This document shows positions 54,553-62,271 of a stretch of DNA of 64,000 nt, piece after piece. The translations under genes and the position numbers were made by a program. The DNA comes from Nonomuraea basaltis. Its GTDB lineage: Bacteria; Actinomycetota; Actinomycetes; Streptosporangiales; Streptosporangiaceae. The notes under the pieces were generated by a model. The model did not search any database, was not told where the DNA came from, and was given only the letters and a program-made list of their open reading frames with translations. The stretch's first letter is position 1, and each line of letters opens with the position of its first letter. Where the stretch lies: contig NZ_VCJS01000002.1 of the NCBI RefSeq assembly GCF_005893125.1, forward strand, positions 109,732 through 173,731, written 5' to 3'.

Positions 54553-55827
54553 CTACTGGGTCGCGCTCGTCGCGGCGGACTGCGCCGCCGTCATCGCCTC
54601 CTGCGGCGAATTCGAGCCGCTCAGCGCCGCCTGCACCGCGCCCCACATCGGCTCGGAGATCTTCGGATACTTCGTCCCCAGGTCGTCGCCGGTGCGGCCC
54701 TTGGCCGCCTTGACAGCCTCCACCCACACCTTCAGCTCGGGGTTGGCCGCCACTTGCTTGGCCTGCACCGCCTCGGTGGGCGCGATGTAGGACAGGGTGG
54801 TCGTCGTGGCGAGCGAGTTGTCGGTGCTGCTCAGGCAGGTCACCAGCTTCTGCGAGGTGGCGTAGCGGGCGGTGTCGGCCTGCACCGGGACGCTGACGAA
54901 CTCGCCGCCGGTCGGCGCCGGCGCGTTGCCGCCGTCCTTGCCCGGGACGGGGATGATGCCGTACGCGAAGCCGGCCTCCTTGGCGTTGGCCAGCTGCCAG
55001 GTGCCGTTCTCGGCGAAGGCGTAGTCGCCGCCGGCGAACTCCTGCCAGCTCGTGGTCTGGGTGTTGTTGATGACGGAGTTGGGGGCGTACCCCTTCTTCA
55101 GCCAGTCGGTCCACAGCGCCACCGCCGACACGCCCTCGGGCGAGTCGAGCTTGGTGAGCTGCGCGCCGGAGCCCCAGAACCAGGGCAGGAACTGGAAACT
55201 GCCCTCCTCGGTGCCGATCGCCGAGAAGGTGATGCCCTTCTTCCCTGCCGCCTTCACCTTCTCCAGCGCCGCGGTCAGCGACGCCCAGTCCTTCACCGAG
55301 GCGATGTCAACCCCGGCCTCCTTCAGGACGTCCTCGTTGTAGTACAGGGCCAGGGTGTTGGCGCCGATCGGGACCCCGTAGGTCTTGCCCCCGCTCTGCC
55401 CGGCGGCCAGCAGGTTCGGCGCGAGCGCCGAGACGTCGAGCTTGTTCTCCTCGGTCGTCGTCAGCACACCGGCCTCGGCCAGCGTCGAGACGACCGGGTT
55501 GTCCACGATGAGCACGTCCGGCGAGTTGCCCTGCTGGGCGGCCAGCAGGGCCTTGTTGGTCAGGTCGCTGGTGTCGTAACCGGTCCGCTCGACCTTCACC
55601 CCCGCCTGCGTGCCGCACGTCTCCAGCAGCTTCACCCACTCCGAGCTCTTGTCGTACTGCGGGTACGGGTCCCAGATCGTGTAGGCCCCGCCACCGGCCG
55701 CCTGGCTCGCGCTCGTGGAGCCGCTGCCGCCGCTGGACGATGACGAGCAGGCGACGAGCCCGCCCACGGCGGCCAGGACCGCCAGACCCACGCCGGCCGC
55801 ACGCCGGCTCCTTGCCGCTGATTTCAT
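54553..55827 (-). CDS. Carbohydrate ABC transporter substrate-binding lipoprotein
   Basis: 424 residues. Basic N-terminus, hydrophobic signal and lipobox LVAC (Cys 27) followed by a Ser/Gly linker. The mature part is an extracellular solute-binding protein family 1 fold (YTIWDPYPQYDKSSEWVKLLE, PDVLIVDNPVVSTLAEAGV, YAFAENGTWQLANAKEAGF). First gene of the four-gene uptake operon, 46 bases downstream of a strong palindromic operator. The sugar cannot be named from sequence; the co-operonic GH63-like enzyme suggests an oligosaccharide. Confidence 0.92.
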   Translation of the reverse strand: MKSAARSRRAAGVGLAVLAAVGGLVACSSSSSGGSGSTSASQAAGGGAYTIWDPYPQYDKSSEWVKLLETCGTQAGVKVERTGYDTSDLTNKALLAAQQGNSPDVLIVDNPVVSTLAEAGVLTTTEENKLDVSALAPNLLAAGQSGGKTYGVPIGANTLALYYNEDVLKEAGVDIASVKDWASLTAALEKVKAAGKKGITFSAIGTEEGSFQFLPWFWGSGAQLTKLDSPEGVSAVALWTDWLKKGYAPNSVINNTQTTSWQEFAGGDYAFAENGTWQLANAKEAGFAYGIIPVPGKDGGNAPAPTGGEFVSVPVQADTARYATSQKLVTCLSSTDNSLATTTTLSYIAPTEAVQAKQVAANPELKVWVEAVKAAKGRTGDDLGTKYPKISEPMWGAVQAALSGSNSPQEAMTAAQSAATSATQ

Positions 55828-55873
55828 TGAGCTGACCTCCGCTGACAGGCGTTACGCGGCTGTTTCTGATCGA

Positions 55874-55904
55874 TGTCGAATCGATTCGCCGAATCGGTTC
55901 GACA
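55874..55904. promoter_or_regulatory. LacI-type operator upstream of the sugar operon
   Basis: Arm TGTCGAATCGATTCG, one central C, and arm CGAATCGGTTCGACA: 14 of 15 positions are paired. It lies 46 bases upstream of the binding-protein start and about 175 bases upstream of lacI. A nearly identical palindrome is at 57283-57311. LacI-family operators are palindromic with a CG centre, which fits. Confidence 0.82.
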
Positions 55905-56024
55905 AAACGTAGGCCCGGTTCGCCTCAGGCGTCAATGGGGTGGCGAGCTGGGATCGCCGAGATATTGCGCGTGCTGCGTCTCCTGGCACATCCTCGCCAC
56001 GGAGTCCGGTGCCGTCCCCTCCAT

Positions 56025-56037
56025 GAACCGATTCGAC
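56025..56037. promoter_or_regulatory. Possible LacI half-operator before the repressor gene
   Basis: GAACCGATTCGAC matches one arm of the flanking palindromes at 12 of 13 positions and lies about 40 bases upstream of the repressor start. A half-site could allow weak autoregulation. Only one arm is present. Confidence 0.4.
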
Positions 56038-56078
56038 CTACGATGGTCGCCAACCGGCAGATCCGACGAGGAGCGCGA

Positions 56079-57104
56079 GTGAACATCGGGGAGATCGCCA
56101 AACGGGCGGGCGTGTCACGCAGCACGGTCTCGTACGCCCTCACCGGCAAGCGCCCGGTGTCGGAGCAGACGAAGCGGCGCATCCAGGCGGTCGTCGACGA
56201 GCTGGGCTATCGGCCCAACGCCGCCGCCCGGGCGCTCAAGGAGGGCCGCACCCGCACCATCGGGCTGGTCATCCCCCCGGCCGCCCAGCGCCTGACCGAC
56301 ATGCAGCTCGGCTTCGTGGCCAGCGTGGTCGACGCGGCCGCCGGAGCCGATCTGGACGTCCTGCTGTCACCCTCGGGCGGCGAGCACGACCGCTCGTTCG
56401 AGCGCGTGGTCAGTGGCCGCCGCGTGGACGGCGTCATCCTCATGGAGATCCGCCTCGAAGACGACCGCGTCGCCCGGCTGCGACAGACCGGCCTGCCGTT
56501 CGTCGGCATCGGCCGCACCGGACGGCCCGAGGAGATGTCCTGGGTGGACATCGACTACGAGACGCTGCTCGCCAAGTGCGTGCACCACCTGGCCGATCTC
56601 GGTCACCGGCGCCTGGCGCTGGTCAACCGCAACGCCGAGCTGGTCGCCGCCGGCTACGGGCCCGGGCACCGCGCCCAGGCCGGTTTCACCCGTGCCGTCG
56701 CCGAGCGCGGCCTGGACGGCGTGCGGGTCTGCTGCGCCGACGACGCCCAGGCCGGGCAGGCCTGCGTCGAGCAGCTCCTGGCCGAGCACCCCGAGCTGAC
56801 CGCCATCGCCACCATCAACGAGGCCGCGATCCCGGGCATGTACCGCGCACTGGCCCAGTCGGGCCGCACCGTGCCCAGGGATTTCTCCATCGCCGGCGTC
56901 GCCGTCCGGCACTGGGCCGAGAACCTGCACCCGCCACTCACCGCCGCCGACATCCCCGCCGACGAGATGGGCGCCCGCGCCGTCGAGCTGCTCATCCAGC
57001 GCATCGCCGACCCCACCACCACGCACAACCACCTCCTGATCGCCCCGCCGATCTCGCTACGCAGCACGACCGGCCCCGCGCCCGGCCACCGGCACGCCCT
57101 CTGA
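56079..57104 (+). CDS. LacI-family transcriptional repressor
   Basis: 341 residues. The GTG start at 56079 has GAGGAG at good spacing and places the helix-turn-helix at the extreme N-terminus: NIGEIAKRAGVSRSTVSYAL, followed by the hinge helix NAAARALKEGRTRTIGLV. The rest is a periplasmic-binding-protein-like sugar-sensor domain. Divergent from the sugar uptake operon. Palindromes before the operon and after this gene are likely targets. Inducer is probably the imported sugar. Confidence 0.93.
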   Translation: MNIGEIAKRAGVSRSTVSYALTGKRPVSEQTKRRIQAVVDELGYRPNAAARALKEGRTRTIGLVIPPAAQRLTDMQLGFVASVVDAAAGADLDVLLSPSGGEHDRSFERVVSGRRVDGVILMEIRLEDDRVARLRQTGLPFVGIGRTGRPEEMSWVDIDYETLLAKCVHHLADLGHRRLALVNRNAELVAAGYGPGHRAQAGFTRAVAERGLDGVRVCCADDAQAGQACVEQLLAEHPELTAIATINEAAIPGMYRALAQSGRTVPRDFSIAGVAVRHWAENLHPPLTAADIPADEMGARAVELLIQRIADPTTTHNHLLIAPPISLRSTTGPAPGHRHAL

Positions 57105-57282
57105 CCTGCGAGACATCGCCCTGCACGTGGGGCGGAGCCGCAGCCCCACGCCCGCGGCCACGCCGCCTCGCACCCTCAACGAGCCCCGTCGCAGAGTCAC
57201 ACCTCATATGACGGCGGCATGGCGCCCATGTCGTACGAGTTTCCCGCTCTTGACCATTCCGTCCGGACACCCCTATCGTCCA

Positions 57283-57311
57283 GTCGAATCGATTCGCCGA
57301 ATCGATTCGAC
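57283..57311. promoter_or_regulatory. Second LacI-type palindrome, between convergent genes
   Basis: GTCGAATCGATTCG, central C, CGAATCGATTCGAC: a perfect 14-bp palindrome. It is 179 bases after the lacI stop and 30 bases from the end of the convergent cyclase-like gene, so it is not in an obvious promoter. The centre is 1408 bp from the site at 55874-55904. Confidence 0.75.
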
Positions 57312-57340
57312 ACACCCTTCGCACCCCTCGTGAACCGCGG

Positions 57341-58297
57341 TCAGAATGTGGCGATCGGGTTGACCGGGCTGCCGGACGTACCGGCGAAGCGGACCGGCGC
57401 GACTGCGAGGTGGAAGTCCCACTGGCCGAGCTCGGCAGCCGTCGTCGCGCACGCCTCCAGGTCGCAGTTGTCGAGCATCCACAGACCCATCGCGACGAGG
57501 CTCACGGCGTGAACCGGCATCAACACGTCGTCGTACCCCGACGGCTGAACGTCCTGGGGGGTGTCAGCGCCGATCAGCGCAACCTCCCGTTCATGCAGCC
57601 ACGGCAGGCAGGACGCGTGCCAGCCGGCCTGCGTGAAGCCGCTGGCCTCACCGGCCTCGTGCCGGACGCGGCCATAGCCGGTCCGCAGGAGTACCGCGTC
57701 GCCGGATCGCACCCGCACACCCTGGCGACGCTCGGCCTCCTCGAGATCGTCGGGAAACACACCCTGCCCCGGTTCCAACCACGGCACATCGCGGACCCTC
57801 GCGATGTCCAGCAGGACACCACGCGTGATGATCCCGTTCGCCGCCGCCGTGACGGCCGCCCACGCCGATCCCGTTGCGGCGTCGACCAACGAGTGCGACC
57901 GCCCGTTGTACATCGTGCCGTCCCAGAAGATGTGGCACGGCGAGTCGACGTGGGTGAGGGTGTTGCCGTGGAACGTGATGCCGAGCCGCTCGGACGAAAA
58001 GCCCCAGCGCCGGTCGGCGCGGAATCCGGGCACCGGCATGTTCTCGGCACCCGGCATGTCGGCGGCGCACGGGCACGTCGTCGTCGACCGCTCCATGTCT
58101 TCCGGTACGGCAACCTCCCATGCGCACGACACGCTCCTGCCGTGGCGCACGGCCCGCGCCGCCGCCAGCCGGACGTCGTCGGTGATGTGGTTCAGAGTGC
58201 CGAGCTCGTCGTCGTCGCCCCACCGTCCCCAGTTCGACAGCGTGTCGAAGTATCCGAGCACGTCGTCCTGTGTGGGCATCGGTCGCCCTGCCGTCAT
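57341..58297 (-). CDS. Cyclase-family protein (kynurenine formamidase-like)
   Basis: 318 residues from MTAGRPMPTQDDV, chosen because GGAGGA lies about 12 bases upstream; the frame stays open to an ATG at 58369. The metal-binding pattern HGNTLTHVDSPCHIFWDG near 117-134 corresponds to the HxGTHxDxPxH motif of the cyclase/kynurenine formamidase family, which hydrolyses amides or lactones using Mn2+ or Zn2+. Substrate unknown. It is a single gene, convergent with lacI, with the inverted-repeat arm just upstream. Confidence 0.85.
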   Translation of the reverse strand: MTAGRPMPTQDDVLGYFDTLSNWGRWGDDDELGTLNHITDDVRLAAARAVRHGRSVSCAWEVAVPEDMERSTTTCPCAADMPGAENMPVPGFRADRRWGFSSERLGITFHGNTLTHVDSPCHIFWDGTMYNGRSHSLVDAATGSAWAAVTAAANGIITRGVLLDIARVRDVPWLEPGQGVFPDDLEEAERRQGVRVRSGDAVLLRTGYGRVRHEAGEASGFTQAGWHASCLPWLHEREVALIGADTPQDVQPSGYDDVLMPVHAVSLVAMGLWMLDNCDLEACATTAAELGQWDFHLAVAPVRFAGTSGSPVNPIATF

Positions 58298-58382
58298 CCC
58301 AGCATCGACTCCTCCGGTCACGTGGTTCGAGGCACCGCAGGCAGGGTATCCCGCCCTCTCCTTTGACATGACCTCGCCGGGG

Positions 58383-58421
58383 TCAGAGACGGTGTGAGCA
58401 ACGGTTCGAAAATGGACTCAT
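58383..58421 (-). pseudogene. Twelve-codon remnant of a duplicated gene start
   Basis: Starting at ATG 58421 on the minus strand the frame reads MSPFSNRCSHRL and stops. The first codons and all upstream DNA are an inverted copy of the start of the ABC permease gene at 60615 (MSSFTPYRS). After about three codons similarity ends. It marks the edge of the inverted repeat and is not a functional gene. Confidence 0.6.
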
Positions 58422-58569
58422 GCCGACGGTTGTACGCGGCACCCGGTTCCAGGCGGGTCGCAGCCGCTGCGACCCGGCTGCGACCGGGGATCTGGCATCG
58501 TTGACCCATGGCACCTCGACCCGGCGGCCGGTTCGGCCGCCCCGCCCGCACGACGACCGACGGTGAGTG
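58411..58569 (-). repeat. Inverted repeat, left arm
   Basis: About 159 bases that recur in opposite orientation at 60466-60625, about 90% identical by eye with one short indel. The arm spans from the remnant start codon at 58421 up to the response-regulator start. It carries response-regulator-type boxes and a promoter-like element. Confidence 0.92.
58457..58484 (-). promoter_or_regulatory. Response-regulator-type boxes in the left arm
   Basis: CTGCGAC occurs at 58467-58473 and 58478-58484, spaced 11 bp start to start; read on the minus strand these are two GTCGCAG direct repeats. A third unit in opposite orientation, GTCGCAG, is at 58457-58463. Direct repeats one helical turn apart are typical OmpR-family targets, and an OmpR-family regulator is encoded next door. 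Confidence 0.6.
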
Positions 58570-59235
58570 GCGGTGAGGGTCCTCGTCGTCGAGGACTTCG
58601 AGGTCCTCGCCCGCTCCATCGGAACCGGGCTGCGCCGCGAGGGCATGGCCGTCGACGTCGTCCTGGACGGCACCGCCGCCCTCGACCGCCTGGCCGCCAC
58701 CCGCTACGACGTGGTGATCCTCGACCGCGACCTGCCCGGCGTCCACGGGGACGAGATCTGCCGGCGACTCGTCCACGGCCGCTGCGAGACCCGCGTACTG
58801 ATGCTCACCGCCTCCGGCACGATCGAGGACCGCGTCGACGGGCTCAGCCTCGGCGCCGACGACTACCTGCCCAAGCCGTTCGCGTTCGCCGAACTGGTCG
58901 CCCGCGTCCGTGCCCTGGCCCGCCGCGCCACCCCGCCGCTACCGCCCACCCTGGCATGCGGGGACATCACCCTCGATCCGGCCCGCCGCATCGCGTTCCG
59001 GGCCGGCCGGCGCCTTGACCTGAGCCCCAGGGAGTTCGCCCTGCTCGAATGCCTGCTCGCCGTACCCGGCCTGGTCATCTCCGCCGAGGAACTGCTGGAG
59101 CGCGTCTGGGACGAGGCCGCCGACCCCTTCAGCAGCGCCGTCAAGCACACCGTGCACCGGTTACGGGGCAAGCTCGGCGACCCGCCCGTGATCGAGACCA
59201 TCCGCGAAGGCGGCTACCGCATCGGACCGTCATGA
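58567..59235 (+). CDS. OmpR-family response regulator
   Basis: 222 residues from GTG 58567, or 220 from GTG 58573. Receiver domain 1-120: VRVLVVEDFEVLARSI, phosphoacceptor Asp 53 in VVILDRDLPG, conserved Thr in LMLTASGT and Lys in YLPKPFAF. C-terminal winged helix: LSPREFALLECLLAVPGLVI and VKHTVHRLRGKLGDPPVIET. The stop overlaps the kinase start (ATGA at 59232), so they form one unit. The start lies at the edge of the inverted repeat whose boxes it may bind. Confidence 0.93.
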   Translation: MAVRVLVVEDFEVLARSIGTGLRREGMAVDVVLDGTAALDRLAATRYDVVILDRDLPGVHGDEICRRLVHGRCETRVLMLTASGTIEDRVDGLSLGADDYLPKPFAFAELVARVRALARRATPPLPPTLACGDITLDPARRIAFRAGRRLDLSPREFALLECLLAVPGLVISAEELLERVWDEAADPFSSAVKHTVHRLRGKLGDPPVIETIREGGYRIGPS

Positions 59236-60347
59236 CCTCCCAGACGCTCGCGAGGAGGTCCCTGCAGACGCGGCTCGCGCTCGCCTACGCGGCGGGCATC
59301 TACACCGCCGGGGTCTTCGTGCTCGTCCTCGTCGCCGTCCCGCTCGCCAGCATCGATGCGGGCACACCCAAAGGCCACCCCTCATCGAGCGCGATCACCG
59401 AAACCGGGCCCGGGATCAGCCTGCCCCAACTCCTCACAGGATCCGCCGTCGCCCTGGTCCTTCTGATTCCCGTCGCCCTGGCTCTGGGCTGGTACGTCGC
59501 CGGCCGGTTCCTGCACCCGCTGCGCGCCATCACCGCCACCGCCCAGATCATCTCCGCCGGCGACCTCCACCGGCGCCTTGACCTCGGCGAGCCCACGGAC
59601 GAGCTGACCGAACTCGGCCACACCCTCGACGACCTGTTCGCCCGCCTGCAAGCCGCCTTCGACGCCCAACGCCACTTCGTCGCCAACGCCTCCCACGAGT
59701 TGCGCACCCCTCTCGCCGGCCTGCGCACCCTTCTTGAAGTCGCCCTCGCCGACCCCGATGCCGACACCGACACCCTGCGCTCGGCCTGCCAGGAGGCCCT
59801 CGCTCTGGGCGGACACCAGGAGCGGCTCGTCCAAGCACTGCTCGCTCTGGCCACCAGCGAGCGCGGCGTCACCCGCTGGGACGCCTTCGACCTGGCCCGC
59901 GTCGTCGAAGGAGTGCTCGCCTCCCGCCGCGGCCAAGCAACGCAGAGGGGCATTGACCTCGCCGAACACCTGACGCCCGCAGTGACGTCCGGGGACCCGA
60001 GACTGATCGAAAGCCTCGTCGCCAACCTCATCGACAACGCCATCCGCCACAACCACGAAGGCGGGCACGTCAAGGTCACCACGCAGGCCTCCGGCACACA
60101 GGTGGCCCTTACGGTCACCAACAGCGGGCCAGTCATTCCCGGCGACCAGATCCAGCGCCTGTTTCAACCCTTCCAGAGACTGGCGCCTGATCGTCACGGC
60201 CGCCGCGACGGCCTCGGCCTCGGCCTCGCCATCGTCAACGCCGTCAGCCAAGCCCACCACGCCACCCTCACCACCAGCGCACGCCCCGAAGGCGGCTTGT
60301 CCATCACCGTGCGGTTCGCGCACGGATCTCATCCGAACCGTCCCTGA
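59232..60347 (+). CDS. Sensor histidine kinase (HisKA type)
   Basis: 371 residues. Helix 1 near 15-37, a short extracytoplasmic loop of about 30 residues, helix 2 near 70-92, HAMP (RFLHPLRAITATAQIISAGD), H box HFVANASHELRTPLAG near 152-167 (His 159 region), N box LVANLIDNAIRHN near 265 and DGLGLGLAIVNAVS near 335. The tiny external loop suggests an intramembrane-sensing kinase, often paired with ABC transporters that respond to cell-envelope-active peptides. Partner of the response regulator. Confidence 0.92.
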   Translation: MTSQTLARRSLQTRLALAYAAGIYTAGVFVLVLVAVPLASIDAGTPKGHPSSSAITETGPGISLPQLLTGSAVALVLLIPVALALGWYVAGRFLHPLRAITATAQIISAGDLHRRLDLGEPTDELTELGHTLDDLFARLQAAFDAQRHFVANASHELRTPLAGLRTLLEVALADPDADTDTLRSACQEALALGGHQERLVQALLALATSERGVTRWDAFDLARVVEGVLASRRGQATQRGIDLAEHLTPAVTSGDPRLIESLVANLIDNAIRHNHEGGHVKVTTQASGTQVALTVTNSGPVIPGDQIQRLFQPFQRLAPDRHGRRDGLGLGLAIVNAVSQAHHATLTTSARPEGGLSITVRFAHGSHPNRP

Positions 60348-60551
60348 CGTCAGGGGACGACTGCGCGGGGGCAGCACCTGCCACCCGCATCGGCGCTGGA
60401 TGGCGGTAACGCAGCGCGTGCCGGCTCGCTATCGCCACTGGCCGACTGGTTGCTGCTCAAGGACCCACTCACCGCTGGTCGTCGTGCGGGCGGGGCGGCC
60501 GAACCGGCCGCCGGGTCGGGGTGCCGTGCCTGCCACGATGCCAGATCCCCG

Positions 60552-60579
60552 GTCGCAGCCGGGTCGCAGCGGCTGCGAC
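60552..60579 (+). promoter_or_regulatory. Response-regulator-type boxes upstream of the ABC permease
   Basis: GTCGCAG at 60552-60558 and 60563-60569, spaced 11 bp, plus inverted CTGCGAC at 60573-60579. They sit immediately upstream of the likely -35 position for the -10 at 60602. The location is right for activation by the adjacent OmpR-family regulator. Confidence 0.6.
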
Positions 60580-60601
60580 CGGGCTGGAACCGGGTGCCGC
60601 G

Positions 60602-60607
60602 TACAAC
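60602..60607 (+). promoter_or_regulatory. Possible -10 element for leaderless permease mRNA
   Basis: TACAAC ends seven bases before the ATG at 60615. A transcript starting about seven bases after a -10 would begin at the A of the ATG, so the message may be leaderless; no Shine-Dalgarno sequence is present between. The same element is kept in the left repeat arm. Confidence 0.45.
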
Positions 60608-60614
60608 CGTGGGC

Positions 60615-62150
60615 ATGAGTTCATTCACGCCTTACCGCTCCAGCCAGCGGGCCGGCTTCTCCGCGTCGCTGCGCGCGGAGTGGGCCACGTTCCGCTCCGG
60701 GCTGGGCTGGGTGCTCGCCATGGCGGCCTCCGTGCTGGTCACCGTGTCGCTCGGACTGCTGATCGCCGGGGGCGCCCGCAGCGCCTGCGTGACCGGGAAG
60801 GGCGAGGGCCCCTGCCCCGCGCCTTTGGTGGGTCCCGATGGCACGGCGGTGAGCGACAGGTACTACTTCGTGCACCAGCCGCTCAAGGGGAACGGCAGCA
60901 TCACCACCCGTGTGTCGGACATGACCGGGCAGATCCGGCTGCCGGACGTCGTACCCGGGGTGCGCAATGTCAAGGAGGGGGTGGTGCCGTGGGCGAAGGC
61001 CGGACTCCTGGTCAGGCAGAGCCTCAAGCAGGGCACACCGTATGCCGCCGTCATGCTCACCGGAGCCCACGGCGTGCGGATGCAGTACAACTACATCCAT
61101 GACGTGCCCGGCGGTCCTCACAATGGCCCGCAGTGGCTGCGGCTGACCAGGTCGGGCGACACCATCACCGGCTACGAGTCAGACGACGGCAAGACGTGGA
61201 CCGAGGTCAGCACGGTCAAGCTGACCGAGCTGCCGGAGACGGTCGAGATCGGGCTGTTCGCCACCTCGCCAGGCGCGTTGTGGGAGATGGCGAAAGCCTT
61301 CGCCCAGGCCACCGCCACCTTCGACCAGATCACGCTGCAGGGCGCGAACGGTTCGTGGCGCCGCGACGACGTCGGCGTCGTCATGGAGTCCGACGGAAAG
61401 ACCCCGCATCACCCCGGCGGGGTCGTCGAGTCCGGCGACAAGCTCCTCGTGACCGGGGTCGGTGACATCGGGCCCGCCACGGTGGAGGGCGGTCTGCGCG
61501 CCGACCTCATGCTGATCGGCGGGGCCGTGGGGCTGATCCCGGTGCTCGTGGTGGCGGTCCTGTTCTTCACGGCGGAACATCGGCGGGGGCTGATCGGGAC
61601 CGGCCCGCCGGCCGAGCCGCATCCAGCGCGGCTGCTGGCGGCCAAGGCCGTGGTGGTCGGCGCCGTCGCGTTCGTGGCGGGGCTGGTGACCTCGGGGGTC
61701 GTGGTCCCTGTCGGCCTGGCGATGTTGCGTGCCAATCAGAACCCGATTCAGCCGATCACCCTGGGTACCGAGCTGCGGGTGATCGTCGGCTACGCGGCGC
61801 TGACCGCGGCCGCCGCCGTGCTGGCTCTGGCCCTGGCCGCGCTGGTCAAGCGGGCCGTCGTCGCCATCGGACTGGCCATCGCGCTGGTCGTCGTGCCCCA
61901 CCTGCTGGCGACCGCGGGGCTGGTGCCATGGCTGCTGATGATCACCCCTGCCGCCGGGTTCGCGATCACGCAGAGCATCCCCACGTTCGCGCATGTGGAC
62001 GTGGACCAGTCACTGCTCGGGGGCTATTACCCCCTCCCGCCATGGGCAGGTTTGACCGTGACCTGCGGATATGCCGCCATCGCCCTCGGGGCGGCGATAG
62101 CCGTACACCATAGGAAGGGCCAGACGACCGGGCAAACCGCAAAATACTGA
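60615..62150 (+). CDS. ABC-2-like permease with extracellular DUF1349/concanavalin-like domain
   Basis: 511 residues. Helix 1 near 31-53 is followed by a large extracytoplasmic domain (about 54-295) whose sequence (YYFVHQPLKGNGSITTRV, WAKAGLLVRQSLKQGTPYAAV, WLRLTRSGDTITGYESDDGK) resembles the DUF1349 beta-sandwich. Five or six more helices follow (from LMLIGGAVGLIPVLVVAVLF near 298). Such permeases usually have an ATPase next door; none is here. The upstream repeat boxes suggest control by the adjacent two-component system. Possibly lantibiotic or cell-wall-agent detoxification. Confidence 0.75.
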   Translation: MSSFTPYRSSQRAGFSASLRAEWATFRSGLGWVLAMAASVLVTVSLGLLIAGGARSACVTGKGEGPCPAPLVGPDGTAVSDRYYFVHQPLKGNGSITTRVSDMTGQIRLPDVVPGVRNVKEGVVPWAKAGLLVRQSLKQGTPYAAVMLTGAHGVRMQYNYIHDVPGGPHNGPQWLRLTRSGDTITGYESDDGKTWTEVSTVKLTELPETVEIGLFATSPGALWEMAKAFAQATATFDQITLQGANGSWRRDDVGVVMESDGKTPHHPGGVVESGDKLLVTGVGDIGPATVEGGLRADLMLIGGAVGLIPVLVVAVLFFTAEHRRGLIGTGPPAEPHPARLLAAKAVVVGAVAFVAGLVTSGVVVPVGLAMLRANQNPIQPITLGTELRVIVGYAALTAAAAVLALALAALVKRAVVAIGLAIALVVVPHLLATAGLVPWLLMITPAAGFAITQSIPTFAHVDVDQSLLGGYYPLPPWAGLTVTCGYAAIALGAAIAVHHRKGQTTGQTAKY

Positions 62151-62170
62151 CCTTGAGAGGGGATAGCGCG

Positions 62171-62271
62171 ATGGAACCCGGCTACGTCCTTGCCGGCTAT
62201 CGGGTAGATGCACGCGCCGATCGGCAGGCCCCGGCGCGGACCAGGGCGACGAGGTTTCCGGCACCCGCACG
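62171..62271 (+). other. Possible truncated gene start after the ABC permease
   Basis: GAGAGGGG is followed nine bases later by ATG 62171, encoding MEPGYVLAGYRVDARADRQ. The opening resembles the start of a serine/threonine kinase (LAGYRV), but continuation is not kinase-like and the convergent enolase-superfamily gene begins at 62272. It may be the stump of a deleted downstream gene or chance. Confidence 0.25.

Larger units (their letters stand above)
60466..60625 (+). repeat. Inverted repeat, right arm
   Basis: Counterpart of 58411-58569 in opposite orientation. It ends within the third to fourth codon of the ABC permease gene. See the left arm for identity. Confidence 0.92.
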
